From the NCBI RefSeq assembly GCF_002115825.1, contig NZ_JFJZ01000003.1, positions 1-64,000 on the forward strand: a stretch of 64,000 bases of DNA, written 5' to 3'. The translations under genes were made by a program, and so were the position numbers. The notes beneath the pieces are model-generated. The model did no database searches, had not been told where the DNA came from, and worked only from the letters and a program-made list of their open reading frames with translations. Positions 17,086 through 26,822 of this stretch are shown one piece after another. The first letter of the stretch is position 1; every line of letters starts with the position of its first letter. Source of the DNA: Thalassospira sp. MCCC 1A01428. GTDB taxonomy: Bacteria; Pseudomonadota; Alphaproteobacteria; Rhodospirillales; Thalassospiraceae.

Positions 17086-18228
17086 TTAATCCTCGATCAT
17101 TGGCACAGGATCAATATCCCCGCCTTCCTGATCGGCATAAAATTGCTTTGCAAAGGCTTCCATCCGGCCTTCGGCAATGGCATCGCGCATGCCCTTCATC
17201 AAATCCTGATAATATTGCAGGTTATGCCAGGTCAGCAGCATCGCCCCTAAAATTTCGTTCGCCTTAATCAGATGATGCAAATAGGCGCGTGAATATTGCG
17301 AACAGGCCGGGCACGAACATTGATCATCAAGCGGGCGGTCGTCATCGCGGTGACGGCCATTTTTAAGGTTCACCGTGCCCCGGCGGGTAAAGGCCTGGGC
17401 ATTGCGGCCCGAACGGGTGGGCAATACGCAATCGAACTGGTCAATTCCGCGCATGACAGCGCCCACCAGATCAGACGGTTTGCCAACGCCCATCAGATAA
17501 CGCGGCTTGTTGGCCGGCAGCATATCCACGCAAAAATCCAGCGTATCAAACATCACCTGCTGGCCTTCACCCACGGCAAGCCCGCCCACCGAATGGCCCG
17601 GCAGGTCCAGCTCCGCCAGCTTTTCCGAGCTTTCCCGGCGCAGGTTTTCAAACACACTGCCTTGCTGAATGCCATAAAGGGCATAGCCTTCACGCTCGAC
17701 AAAGGCATCGCGCGACCGTTTGGCCCAGCGCATCGACATGCGCATGCTTTCGGCGGCAACATCCTCGGTCGCGGGGAAAGGCGTGCATTCGTCAAACGCC
17801 ATCGTAATGGTCGAACCCAGCAAATGCTGAATTTCCATCGAACGTTCCGGGGATAGCGAAAATTTGCGCCCGTCAATATGGCTTTTGAACGTCACACCTT
17901 CTTCGGTGATTTTGCGCAAACCCGCCAGCGACATCACCTGATACCCGCCACTATCGGTCAGGATCGGTTTGTCCCAATTCATGAATTTGTGCAAACCACC
18001 AAGGCGGGCAATGCGTTCGGCCCCCGGGCGCAACATCAAATGATAGGTATTGCCCAGCAAAATTTGCGCACCGGTAGCGGCAACACTTTCGGGCATCATG
18101 CCCTTCACGGTGGCAGCGGTGCCAACGGGCATAAAGGCCGGCGTTTCAATCACGCCATGCGCGGTGTGAATGCGGCCGCGCCGCGCCTTGCCATCTTTTG
18201 CCAGCAGTTCGTAACGAAATTCGGTCAT
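17086..18228 (-). CDS. tgt: Queuine tRNA-ribosyltransferase
   Basis: 380 residues. Tgt exchanges guanine 34 in tRNAs with GUN anticodons for preQ1. The signature pieces are present: [12 protein letters not shown], the active-site stretch [27 protein letters not shown], the nucleophile region [13 protein letters not shown], and the zinc site [17 protein letters not shown]. The ATG overlaps the queA stop by four bases (ATGA), a sign of translational coupling, and queF follows at 18 bp. Length and motifs are normal for bacterial Tgt. Confidence 0.97.
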   Translation of the reverse strand: MTEFRYELLAKDGKARRGRIHTAHGVIETPAFMPVGTAATVKGMMPESVAATGAQILLGNTYHLMLRPGAERIARLGGLHKFMNWDKPILTDSGGYQVMSLAGLRKITEEGVTFKSHIDGRKFSLSPERSMEIQHLLGSTITMAFDECTPFPATEDVAAESMRMSMRWAKRSRDAFVEREGYALYGIQQGSVFENLRRESSEKLAELDLPGHSVGGLAVGEGQQVMFDTLDFCVDMLPANKPRYLMGVGKPSDLVGAVMRGIDQFDCVLPTRSGRNAQAFTRRGTVNLKNGRHRDDDRPLDDQCSCPACSQYSRAYLHHLIKANEILGAMLLTWHNLQYYQDLMKGMRDAIAEGRMEAFAKQFYADQEGGDIDPVPMIED

Positions 18229-19283
18229 GACTTTTTCAGTGCTTCAACTTGGTTGGCGCATTCCAAAAGCGAACAATCGCCATAAGAATAAAAACGGTAT
18301 TTTTGCGCAATGGCATGTTCATATGCCGCCTTCATGCGGTCAAACCCGGCAAAGGCCGATACCAGCATAAACAACGTTGATCGCGGCAAATGGAAATTGG
18401 TCAGCAACAAATCAACACCGCGAAATTTATAGCCCGGTGTGATGAAAATGCTGGTTTCGTTTTCAAACGGTTCAACAATGCCATCTTCAGTGGCCGCACT
18501 TTCCAACAGGCGCAGCGAGGTTGTCCCCACCGCCACCACGCGCCCGCCCTTGGCCCGGGTTTCATTCACCAAGGCCGCAATTTCGGGCGAAATGCTGCCC
18601 CATTCGGCGTGCATTTTATGGTCTTCGGTGTCATCCACCTTTACCGGCAAAAACGTGCCTGCCCCGACATGCAGGGTGATGGTGCGGCGGGCAATACCGC
18701 GCGCATCCAGGTTCGCCAGCAATTCGGGCGTAAAATGCAAACCCGCTGTCGGGGCCGCCACCGCACCGTCATGCCGGGCAAAAATGGTTTGATAATCGTG
18801 GCGGTCCTGATCATCGCCCCCGGCTTCACGCCGGATATAGGGCGGTAACGGCATCACACCATATTTTTCAAGGGCGGCGATCAAATCAGCCCCGGCAACG
18901 TTAAACCGCAGCAAAACTTCGCCGCCGTCCTTTTTGTCCATCACCTCGGCTTCAAAGCTGTCATTCACCTTGAAAATCTCGCCAATGCGCAGCTTTTTGG
19001 CCGGTTTGGCAAAGGCGCGCCATTGTGCCAGCCCTTCCTGCTTGTGCAGGGTGACTTCAATTTTGGCCTCCCCGCGCTTGCCAAACAGGCGCGCCGGGAT
19101 CACGCGGGTATCATTGGAAATCAGCAAATCGCCGGGGCGCAAAATATCGGGCAATTCACGCACGATACGGTCATTCATCGCACCGGCTGTTAAATCCAGC
19201 ATCCGGGCAGAATCCCGCGGGTCAGCCGGATGTTCGGCAATACAGTCGCGGGGCAGGTCAAAATCGAACAGATCGACTTTCAT
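18225..19283 (-). CDS. queA: S-adenosylmethionine:tRNA ribosyltransferase-isomerase
   Basis: 352 residues. QueA transfers and isomerises the ribosyl part of S-adenosylmethionine to preQ1-modified tRNA, giving epoxyqueuosine. Typical motifs are the start [22 protein letters not shown] (seen in residues 6-27), PPYIRREA, the [11 protein letters not shown] and [11 protein letters not shown] stretches, HAEWGSIS and [19 protein letters not shown]. It overlaps tgt by 4 bp and follows the transporter gene by 70 bp. Confidence 0.97.
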   Translation of the reverse strand: MKVDLFDFDLPRDCIAEHPADPRDSARMLDLTAGAMNDRIVRELPDILRPGDLLISNDTRVIPARLFGKRGEAKIEVTLHKQEGLAQWRAFAKPAKKLRIGEIFKVNDSFEAEVMDKKDGGEVLLRFNVAGADLIAALEKYGVMPLPPYIRREAGGDDQDRHDYQTIFARHDGAVAAPTAGLHFTPELLANLDARGIARRTITLHVGAGTFLPVKVDDTEDHKMHAEWGSISPEIAALVNETRAKGGRVVAVGTTSLRLLESAATEDGIVEPFENETSIFITPGYKFRGVDLLLTNFHLPRSTLFMLVSAFAGFDRMKAAYEHAIAQKYRFYSYGDCSLLECANQVEALKKS

Positions 19284-19353
19284 TTTTTTTCCATTTTGGC
19301 AGCGTCAGAACACCGCAATAGCAAGGCGTACTTGGGATCACATCGAAAACAGA

Positions 19354-19914
19354 TCAGGCACTTGCCGATTGTGCGGCAGTTGCATCATTTCGGGTTGCCG
19401 GACGAATAACTGTCATCAATATGCGGAACGGGGCCAGACACGTCATCGCCATAATCATTTTGGCCGAAAAATCGCCCAGCGCCCATGTATGCCACGGAAG
19501 ACCGGTGCCCGCAAAGGCGATGGAGAAAAACAGCGCGGTATCAAGCATCGACCCAATGGTCGAGGAAACCAGCGGTGCCTTCCACCAGCTTGCCTGGCGC
19601 AGACGGTTAAACACGGTAACGTCCATTAATTGCGCCACCAGAAACGCCGTGCCCGAGGCAACGGCAATGCGGGTATCAGCAAACATCAGCGACAGCACAA
19701 CGGCAATGGCAAAGCCCGACAGCACCACAAACCGTGCGGCACCGGCCCCGCGTGCGCGGTTGGTAAGATCGGTTACCAGAAACGCGACCGGATAGGTAAA
19801 GGCCCCAAACGTCAGCCAGTCGGCCAGAACACCAGGCAACGGATATTCGACCAGAATGTTTGAGGCGACAACCGTGGCGGCCATTGCCAGAATGCCTGCA
19901 ATGATGGCTTTCAT
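19354..19914 (-). CDS. Queuosine precursor transporter, YhhQ/VUT family
   Basis: 186 residues from the ATG at 19914; longer readings add a non-hydrophobic, cysteine-rich leader and are rejected. The protein has about six membrane helices (for example AIIAGILAMAATVVASNILV, FTYPVAFLVTDLTNR, LSGFAIAVVLSLMFAD). The loop GTAFLVAQLMDVTVFNRLR and the later SSTIGSMLDTALFFSIAF match the VUT family, inner-membrane importers of 7-deazapurines such as preQ0, preQ1 or queuine. Position directly before queA-tgt-queF supports this role. No queCDE genes are in the window, so the cell may make or import preQ0. I found no preQ1 riboswitch upstream. Confidence 0.88.
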   Translation of the reverse strand: MKAIIAGILAMAATVVASNILVEYPLPGVLADWLTFGAFTYPVAFLVTDLTNRARGAGAARFVVLSGFAIAVVLSLMFADTRIAVASGTAFLVAQLMDVTVFNRLRQASWWKAPLVSSTIGSMLDTALFFSIAFAGTGLPWHTWALGDFSAKMIMAMTCLAPFRILMTVIRPATRNDATAAQSASA

Positions 19915-20053
19915 GTTTCTAGAACCTTGTTGGTAAAACCCGCGCATAGCAAATCTCGCGGTGCCGGTATCCGGAACGACGATGCGCAAAATGGGTCGCA
20001 AAAATAGTGCGCGTTGTTTACGCGCCGCATCTTTACCGGTCAAGCACAAAAAA

Positions 20054-20090
20054 CAATGGCCGAAACACCCAAAGGGCATTCCGGCCATTG
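20054..20090 (-). terminator. Intrinsic terminator of the PiT transporter gene
   Basis: CAATGGCCG (20054-20062) pairs with CGGCCATTG (20082-20090). On the minus strand TTTTTTGTG follows. It lies 59 bp past the transporter stop. Confidence 0.75.
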
Positions 20091-20148
20091 CCGCAGATCG
20101 CGCATTGCTCCGGGGATTATGGAGAAACGCTGCGAACCTGTGCCATCA

Positions 20149-21687
20149 TCACAGCATCATGCCACGGATGGTAAAGAATAGAAGGGCACCCAAAAATGCC
20201 CCTGCAGGCACCGTTACAATCCACGCTGTGGCAATGGTCAGGGCATAACGGCGGCGCACCAAAAGGCGTTTGTGCAATTTGCGTTCGGCCCGGTCGGCCA
20301 GGGCCGGGTCCATCTGGCGCAAGGCTTCGATATCCTGTTTTTGCGCGCTAAGGCCGCTGCCCTCACCAATCAGCATCGGGGCATCCTGCAACCGGCGACG
20401 ATGGCTTAGGGTTTCCCGCAGGAAACCGACACCAAACACCGCACCGACCGCAATATGGGTTGAACTGACCGGCAGGCCAAAGGCCGATGCGACAATAACG
20501 GTTAATGCCGCCGACAGGGCCACCGTATAGGCGCGGATCGGGTCCAGCTTGGTAATTTTGCTGCCAACGGTTTTGATCAGTTTTGGTCCGAACAAAATCA
20601 ACCCCGCCGAAATACCCAGCGCCCCGATCACCATCACCCAGATCGGAATGGGTGCCGAGGTAACAATTTGGCCCTGATCAACACCGGATACGATTGCCGC
20701 AAGCGGCCCAATCGCATTGGCAACATCGTTTGAGCCATGGGCAAAAGACAACAAGGCCGCCGACACAATAAGGGGAATACGAAACAGCGAAGCGATTTCC
20801 TTGCGCCGTCCGGTCATATCGGCCGAGGCGCGAAAGACCGCCTTGCGCACCGGCCACAAGGTCAGGGCAAACGCAGCAACACCAATTAAAATGATGGTGA
20901 ATGTATCGGCCTTCCAGATCTTTTTAATGCCCTTCATCATCAGATACATGGTGAAAGCAGACACCATGATACTCACCAGAAGCGGCACCCATTTACGCGC
21001 CGCCGTTACCCGGTCAGGCACATATAAAACCTTGAATTTGATAAAGGCCAAAAACCCGGCGGCAATCACCCCGCCCAGTACCGGCGAAATTACCCAGCTT
21101 GCCGCGATGGCCCCCATATTGGACCAGTTCACCGCGTGGGTGCCCACAGCGGCCATACCGGCCCCCATCACCCCGCCGACAATGGAATGGGTGGTGGAAA
21201 CAGGTGCGCCAAGATATGTCGCAAGATTAAGCCACAGGGCCGCTGCCAGCAGGGCTGCCATCATCACCCAGATAAAGGTTTGAGCATCGGGCATTTGGGC
21301 AGGGTCGATAATACCGTTTTTAATGGTACTGACCACATCACCGCCGGCCAGAATTGCCCCGGCCGCCTCGAACACCGCCGCCACCAGCAACGCCCCCAGC
21401 ATGGTAAGCGCACGCGAACCGACAGCAGGACCAACATTGTTGGCAACATCGTTGGCACCAATGTTAAGCGCCATGTAACCGCCAATAACAGCGGCAGCAA
21501 TCAGGAAGCCACTTCGCGGCAGCCCGCCCATGTGAAAGGCAACAAATGCGCTGCACGCCAGCAGAAAAACAAGCGATAAACCCAGTTTTGCACTGAGCGA
21601 GGCTGTTTCACCAACACCGGCGTCCATTCGCCGCTGCCATTTCAGGTCTTTATCGAGCGCCGTCTTTTTCGCGACCATAGCAACCAT
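20149..21687 (-). CDS. Inorganic phosphate transporter, PiT family
   Basis: 512 residues if started at the ATG at 21687; ATG 21678 has a better-spaced AAAGG and is equally possible. It is a polytopic inner-membrane protein with two homologous Pho4 halves, marked by GANDVANNVGPA and GSNDVANAIGPLA, plus the APVSTTHSIVGGVMGAG and LPVSSTHIAVGAVFGVG repeats. PiT proteins take up divalent-metal phosphate with protons or sodium. A charged loop of about 90 residues separates the halves. No DUF47 (PhoU-like) partner gene is adjacent, and no clear Pho box is visible upstream. Confidence 0.92.
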   Translation of the reverse strand: MVAMVAKKTALDKDLKWQRRMDAGVGETASLSAKLGLSLVFLLACSAFVAFHMGGLPRSGFLIAAAVIGGYMALNIGANDVANNVGPAVGSRALTMLGALLVAAVFEAAGAILAGGDVVSTIKNGIIDPAQMPDAQTFIWVMMAALLAAALWLNLATYLGAPVSTTHSIVGGVMGAGMAAVGTHAVNWSNMGAIAASWVISPVLGGVIAAGFLAFIKFKVLYVPDRVTAARKWVPLLVSIMVSAFTMYLMMKGIKKIWKADTFTIILIGVAAFALTLWPVRKAVFRASADMTGRRKEIASLFRIPLIVSAALLSFAHGSNDVANAIGPLAAIVSGVDQGQIVTSAPIPIWVMVIGALGISAGLILFGPKLIKTVGSKITKLDPIRAYTVALSAALTVIVASAFGLPVSSTHIAVGAVFGVGFLRETLSHRRRLQDAPMLIGEGSGLSAQKQDIEALRQMDPALADRAERKLHKRLLVRRRYALTIATAWIVTVPAGAFLGALLFFTIRGMML

Positions 21688-21796
21688 AACCTTTGCAGGG
21701 GAATCGACGGGCGGATCATGTCGAAGCAATCACCATTTGTTAAGGTTTTTTTGCAGATTTATGAACATGTCGGCATTGCAAGCCCGCCCCAAATAC

Positions 21797-21826
21797 AAAA
21801 ACAGCCCCGAAACCGGAGCTGTTTTT
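21797..21826 (-). terminator. Intrinsic terminator of the AsmA gene
   Basis: AAAAACAGC (21797-21805) pairs with GCTGTTTTT (21818-21826), 30 bp beyond the AsmA-family stop; the stem itself provides the T run. Confidence 0.7.
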
Positions 21827-21855
21827 GCTGTTTCAATCATTTTCGGCCCGAAAAT

Positions 21856-24800
21856 TTAGCGGCCAAACTGGTTCAATAATCCCTTGAGAACACCTTTAGC
21901 GGCATCCTTGGCCTTGTCCCCGTCAGACTGGCTTTCGCCGCTATCGGACTTTTTGTTGCCCAATGCCTTGCCCAGCAGGTTTTCCAGGGTTTTAACCGCC
22001 ACCTTGTCCATACGGCCACTAATTGCGGGATCGTCGATTTTACCTTTGGCATAAACACTGAATGGCGGCAGATCGTTGATTTTTTCGGAAAAATCAAAAT
22101 CAGCCTCGGTATCCATAACCCATTTTGGCAAATCCAGCGTCGCGTTGGCATCGGCGGTGCCCACACGTGATGTCGCATCAACACGGGTGGTTTTGGCAAT
22201 ACCGTTGGTAATTTGCAAATCGGCATCCAGCGTCCGCAACAGGTCGTTATTACCAACGCCTTCCACCACCATGGCCGCCGGCCCCTGACGCAGCAAGGCA
22301 CGCAGGTCCAGCTTGGGATCGGTTGATCGTTTGCCCGCATTGCTAAAGCGAATATCTTTAAGCATGAAATTGGCTGTGCCGTTTAATGCCTTAACCAGCG
22401 CACGCGAGGTATTGCCGGTTGCCGTTACCGTAAATTTAGCCCCTGCCGTGCCTGTCACATCATCATTGGCAACCCGGATCGGGAAAACCCTGGCAACATT
22501 TGCATTATCCAGCGTTCCGGTCAAATCCAGCTTGGGGGTATCCTTGCGGGCATCAAACGTCCCCGAAACATCCAGCGGACCATCGCCAAGTTTGCCGGTC
22601 AGCTTGTCAATCGTCACCAGCCCCTGATCCATCTTTACCGACAGGTCCGGGTTTACCAGCAAGAAATGATCGTAGTCCAGCTGGTTCAGCACAATGGCAA
22701 TGGTACCGTCAATCAGACGCAAGGCTGAAACGTCAATCACGTTATCATCCCATGGGGTGCCATCGCGGGCATCGACACGGGTTAACAATTCATTGTCAAA
22801 CGCGGGCAATGCCGCCCGGCGCATCCCGGTACGCGGCACATCAAGTGCCGCCCGTTTCGATGCCGGTAAAAACGGATCAACCTTTAACGTGCCGCCCTTC
22901 AAACTGACATCAAGTTTGGTCCGCTCGCCCGTTGCATCCATTTTAACTGTGCCACTGGTTTCAAATGCCCCAATGGCCAGTTTGGCAATATTAACGGCAA
23001 CGTTTTTGGCATTCCCATCCACTGTGCCTTGCAACGCCAAACGGCCCAGATCACCCGACGGCTCATATGTAGGGGCCACCAGCGGCAAGGCCCGGTTAAG
23101 GCTGCCTGCCTGTGCGGTAATATCGCCTTTAAGGCCGGGCGCATCCCCTAACAGGTCTTGCAACTGGCCTTTCAGGGCCACCTGCATGGTCGAATTTGAC
23201 AGGCTGGCATCCAGGTTTGGCCCGGTAATGGCACCGTTAAGGGCGACATCAACCTTCATCGACTTATAATTCGCCGCCGGGGCGGGCAAGGTGATGCCGG
23301 TCAATTTAACAAACGGTTCCAGGTTTTTGGCGGTCACACCCAGTTTCAGGTTTTTAAATTCCGGTACATCCTTTTGTCCCAGAAAACCGCCACTCCCCTG
23401 AAGCGACATCCCTGCCGCATCGGCCACGGAAAGATTTTTAAGGGTGATGTCAGGGCCGTTAAGGCTACCTTCCAATGCAATACCCCGAATGGCGACACCC
23501 GATGATATGACTTCATCCGCACCAATCCGGTAATTGGCGGCAAGGCCGTTTAAGGGTGCCAATGCATCGTGGATGGTTTTAACCAGATCCTGCTTTGCAC
23601 CTTTTTGTGCCCCTTCACTTGCCGCCCCGTCGGGGCTGGCCGTTGTGTCATTGGCCGCCGCATCACCCGTGGCGGGTTTCGCCGCCGAGGACGCGCCCAT
23701 ATATTGATCAAGATTGATTTTATCAAGCTTAAGCCCGATACCAAGGGCGGGCAGACCTTCACTGTCAAGATTGGCAACAATCGCCCCGCGAACTGCGGTA
23801 TCGTCCAGACGCATATCGACATTATTGATATTAATCTGGTCCGGGGTGCCTTTTAACCCGCCGGTCAGCGAGAAGCGACGCAAGCGGTCGGCGCGAACAC
23901 CGTCCACATCCACACCCAGCCAGCGCATCACCGCCCGGATATTTTCCGAGGCAATTTCATAACGCAAATCAGCACTGACTTGCGGTTTCGCCCCGGAAAT
24001 AGAGCCAAAAACCTGCAAATCCGTTCCGCCGGGCAAGCCAGCCGATACTTCGTTCAGGGTGATTTTACTGTTCGCAATGCCCGCATTGATCCGCGCATTG
24101 TGAATGGGGGTCTGATTATAAATCAGACTTTCCACTTCCAGATCAATCGATCCGGTCAGGTCTGCGGGAATAAGCGGTGCCGTGCCCGCATCGGCAACGC
24201 CGTTTTTACGCCCCTGCGCAGGGATGGACTGCCCGTTGGGTTTAGTCGCATCAGGCACATCCGCCGCTGCTTTTTCGGGGGTGGATGCGCTATCGGCGGA
24301 TGCATCCTTATGCCCGCCAGATGCATTGGCCAGCGCAATGATCGCATCAAGGTCAAGCTGGTTAAAACGCAGGGCCAAATCGGCCTTCATTTTGGGGTCG
24401 GTCGCCACCGAAAGCGCGCCGGAACCCCGGGTTTCGCCAAAGCGAACCGCAAGGTCATTCACCGTTACCGCCTTGGCGTTGGCGGCCAGTTTGCCCGACA
24501 GGTCAAATTCCTTGGCGGCAATATCGGGAATATCGGCATCATCACCGGCAATGCGCTGGGCTGCCTTGCGCAAATCGTCAAACTTGCCGTTAATTTCACC
24601 GTTAAAATCCGGGGCATCGCCCGAAAGGTCAACCTGCCCGCCAACATCAATGCCGCCGTCAACTTCATCAATACCCAAACGAACCGAAACCGGGAACGGT
24701 TTGTTCTGGCTGATTTCGCCCAGGTTCAGCTTGAAGGTCATCGGGATGCCGCGATAAAAAACATAGCCTTCACCGGTTGCCGGGCCGTTCAGGCTATCGG

Positions 24801-25419
24801 CTTCAACACTTAGGGTCAGGCCTTCAATTTTTTCTTCTGTGCCCGGGGCACGGTAAATAATGGTGGCATTTTCGATCGACAGGCTATCGACGCGAACCGA
24901 ACTGGCAAGCGAGCTTTCACCCGTATTCTTAGCCGGTACCGTGTCGCTTCCAGCCTCACCACCCGCCGGGGCGCTCTGGTCTTTAGGGGAATTGATTGTA
25001 CCTGCTTCCGGGCCGTGCCCTTCGGCATTTTTGGGGTCAAACACCAGGTTGCTGGTGCCATCGGCAAAGGTTTCAATCGACACGACCGGGTCAATCAGGC
25101 GCACCTGTGTGACCCGAATATTGCCGGTCAGAAGCGGCATCAGCGCAACTGAAACTTCAACTTCCTTGACAGTCACCATGTTTTTATCGGTGGCACCATC
25201 GACATTGCCCAGCACGGCATCTTCAACCGAAAGTGCGGGAAACGGCAATAATGACAAGGACAAATCGCCGCGCAATTCAAGATTGCGTCCTGTGGCTTCG
25301 TTTACGGCCGTTGTGACCTCGGATTTATAGCTGTTCCAGTCAATCAGCGACGGAATAACCAGCAAGGCAACAATGACCACCACCACAAGGGCGCCAATTA
25401 CAGCGAGTATCTTTTTCAA
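21856..25419 (-). CDS. AsmA family protein (large inner-membrane-anchored)
   Basis: 1187 residues starting from a TTG with a GGAG site. One N-terminal membrane helix (ILAVIGALVVVVIVALLVI) is followed by the AsmA opening (DWNSYKSEVTTAVNEATGRNLELRG, within residues 28-52) and a very long beta-rich periplasmic region with many repeats of the form V-x-x-L-x-V-x-x-G. Three Ala/Ser/Asp-rich linkers (about residues 138-165, 380-420 and 590-620) break it up. AsmA-like proteins are thought to form long grooves that move lipids between the two membranes, or influence outer-membrane assembly. The C-terminus ends with a charged, disordered tail and a short helix. It is a single gene. Confidence 0.9.
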   Translation of the reverse strand: MKKILAVIGALVVVVIVALLVIPSLIDWNSYKSEVTTAVNEATGRNLELRGDLSLSLLPFPALSVEDAVLGNVDGATDKNMVTVKEVEVSVALMPLLTGNIRVTQVRLIDPVVSIETFADGTSNLVFDPKNAEGHGPEAGTINSPKDQSAPAGGEAGSDTVPAKNTGESSLASSVRVDSLSIENATIIYRAPGTEEKIEGLTLSVEADSLNGPATGEGYVFYRGIPMTFKLNLGEISQNKPFPVSVRLGIDEVDGGIDVGGQVDLSGDAPDFNGEINGKFDDLRKAAQRIAGDDADIPDIAAKEFDLSGKLAANAKAVTVNDLAVRFGETRGSGALSVATDPKMKADLALRFNQLDLDAIIALANASGGHKDASADSASTPEKAAADVPDATKPNGQSIPAQGRKNGVADAGTAPLIPADLTGSIDLEVESLIYNQTPIHNARINAGIANSKITLNEVSAGLPGGTDLQVFGSISGAKPQVSADLRYEIASENIRAVMRWLGVDVDGVRADRLRRFSLTGGLKGTPDQININNVDMRLDDTAVRGAIVANLDSEGLPALGIGLKLDKINLDQYMGASSAAKPATGDAAANDTTASPDGAASEGAQKGAKQDLVKTIHDALAPLNGLAANYRIGADEVISSGVAIRGIALEGSLNGPDITLKNLSVADAAGMSLQGSGGFLGQKDVPEFKNLKLGVTAKNLEPFVKLTGITLPAPAANYKSMKVDVALNGAITGPNLDASLSNSTMQVALKGQLQDLLGDAPGLKGDITAQAGSLNRALPLVAPTYEPSGDLGRLALQGTVDGNAKNVAVNIAKLAIGAFETSGTVKMDATGERTKLDVSLKGGTLKVDPFLPASKRAALDVPRTGMRRAALPAFDNELLTRVDARDGTPWDDNVIDVSALRLIDGTIAIVLNQLDYDHFLLVNPDLSVKMDQGLVTIDKLTGKLGDGPLDVSGTFDARKDTPKLDLTGTLDNANVARVFPIRVANDDVTGTAGAKFTVTATGNTSRALVKALNGTANFMLKDIRFSNAGKRSTDPKLDLRALLRQGPAAMVVEGVGNNDLLRTLDADLQITNGIAKTTRVDATSRVGTADANATLDLPKWVMDTEADFDFSEKINDLPPFSVYAKGKIDDPAISGRMDKVAVKTLENLLGKALGNKKSDSGESQSDGDKAKDAAKGVLKGLLNQFGR

Positions 25420-25728
25420 CGCTTCAGCTCCGCTTTCTTTTTGCGCGCGATCTGCCGGGTCGGCCCCAACAAAATTTTCCCCATAGAAACCATTATCATA
25501 CAGGCCCTGATTTGCATTGCAGCAGAAAATGGCAATCTTTTGGTTGTTACCCTTTCAAGCCCCCCCTGAAACAAGGGCAGCACCGCATTTGTTCCGGCTA
25601 AGTGCAGTTTTAACCCTCAAACATCCGTGATGCACAGCGATTACGATCACTGGTTCATAACGCTATGCTGGAAAAACAATTAATAGGTGCTAATATAAAC
25701 CTCAAATAAAAAACAAAATACCCACCCG

Positions 25729-25796
25729 GATCATCACCCGCGATGATCTGGCAGGACAAAGAGGGTTGTATCTGCTGAAACGATCATCGCTTCAGC
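25729..25796 (+). promoter_or_regulatory. Folded leader with alternative hairpins before the DUF2189 gene
   Basis: GATCATC (25729-25735) can pair with GATGATC (25742-25748); the same right arm can instead pair with ATCATCG (25783-25789), which is also the loop of a third hairpin GCTGAA/TTCAGC (25774-25779/25791-25796) just before the ribosome site at 25801. The folds exclude one another. The rest of 25420-25728 shows no gene; TAATAT/TATAAA-like sequences near 25690 may be a promoter. Confidence 0.4.
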
Positions 25797-25812
25797 GCAG
25801 GGAGGATATATG

Positions 25813-26685
25813 ATGACGGATACCACAGCCTCGCATGTAACGACCCCAACGGCGTCGCACAGCAACGGGGATGCAACCGCACCGGCGGGCTTCACCCGGC
25901 ACGGCATTGCCATTCGTGCCGTTACCAGCGACCAGTCTGGCAAATGGCTGGAAGCAGGCTGGCGCGATTTCAAACGCACACCTGCCATTGGGCTTGCCTA
26001 TGGTGCATTCTGTGTTTTAGCGGGTTATATCATTTTACTTAGTCTGTTTCAGTCGGGCCTGCCCTATCTGACCTTGCCTTTGGGGGCCGGCTTTATGCTG
26101 ATTGCGCCGCTTTTGGCGGTGGGCCTGTATGAAACCAGCCGCCGCCTTGAAATGGGCGAAAACGTTACCCTGTGGCACAGCCTGAACGGCTTTCGCCGCA
26201 ATCCCGGCCAGTTAGGTGCCATCGGCATTATTTTAATGCTGTTCTTTCTGGTCTGGTTTCAGGTGGCGATGTTTCTGTTTGCCCTGTTTTACAACGGCAA
26301 TGTTCCCCCGCTTGATACCCTGATCTGGCAAACATTTTTTACCCGCGATGCAATGGTGTTTCTGATTACAGGGTCCATCCTTGGTGGCGTTTTTGCCATT
26401 ACGGTGTTTGCCATCTCGCTGGTCACGATACCGCTTCTGGTGGATCGCGATATCGATGTCATTACGGCCCTTACCCTTAGCCTTCGCGCCTTTCGTGCCA
26501 ACTGGCGCGTTTTAACCGGCTGGGCCGCTGCCCTTGCCGTGCTGGCCGCCTGTGGCATGGTGGTGTTCTTGCTGGGCCTGGCCGTTGTCATGCCGCTTTT
26601 GGGCCATGCCAGCTGGCACGCCTATCGCGGTTTGATCGACACCACAAACGCCGATGCCCCGCGTTTGCGCCGGGTTGTACCATAA
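25813..26685 (+). CDS. DUF2189 domain integral membrane protein
   Basis: 290 residues from the second of two tandem ATGs; GGAGGA at 25801-25806 is seven bases from it but only three from the first. About 50 polar N-terminal residues precede the motif WLEAGWRDFKRTPAIGLAYG and about six membrane helices (for example FCVLAGYIILLSLF, LPLGAGFMLIAPLLAVGLYE, GIILMLFFLVWFQVAMFLF), with DRDIDVITALTLSLRAFRANW in the second half. This matches the DUF2189 family of inner-membrane proteins, often found near cytochrome oxidase genes but without proven function. It stands alone here. Confidence 0.85.
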   Translation: MTDTTASHVTTPTASHSNGDATAPAGFTRHGIAIRAVTSDQSGKWLEAGWRDFKRTPAIGLAYGAFCVLAGYIILLSLFQSGLPYLTLPLGAGFMLIAPLLAVGLYETSRRLEMGENVTLWHSLNGFRRNPGQLGAIGIILMLFFLVWFQVAMFLFALFYNGNVPPLDTLIWQTFFTRDAMVFLITGSILGGVFAITVFAISLVTIPLLVDRDIDVITALTLSLRAFRANWRVLTGWAAALAVLAACGMVVFLLGLAVVMPLLGHASWHAYRGLIDTTNADAPRLRRVVP

Positions 26686-26693
26686 AATATAAA

Positions 26694-26732
26694 AACACGG
26701 GAAGCCCCGGTAACAAAGGGCCTTCCCGTGTT
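26694..26732. terminator. Bidirectional terminator between DUF2189 and SDR genes
   Basis: AACACGGGAAG (26694-26704) pairs with CTTCCCGTGTT (26722-26732), with A and T runs on either side. A further 14-base palindrome CCCGTTATAACGGG is at 26760-26773. The two genes converge here. Confidence 0.7.
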
Positions 26733-26822
26733 AAAAACCCTGGCCGACACCAAAAACACCCCGTTATAACGGGAAAAGTTCACATGGCCGGCGCACGCGT
26801 TTTTTGGCAAATTACGGGTGCT

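Noticed and set aside
19915-20040. Possible preQ1 riboswitch before the queuosine transporter gene
   Set aside because: A CCGCG/CGCGG stem can be drawn, but the C-rich loop and A-rich tail of the preQ1-I aptamer are absent.
23980-24813. Open frame of 277 codons antisense to the AsmA gene
   Set aside because: Mirror of the AsmA coding sequence, very Arg-rich, no homologous motif.
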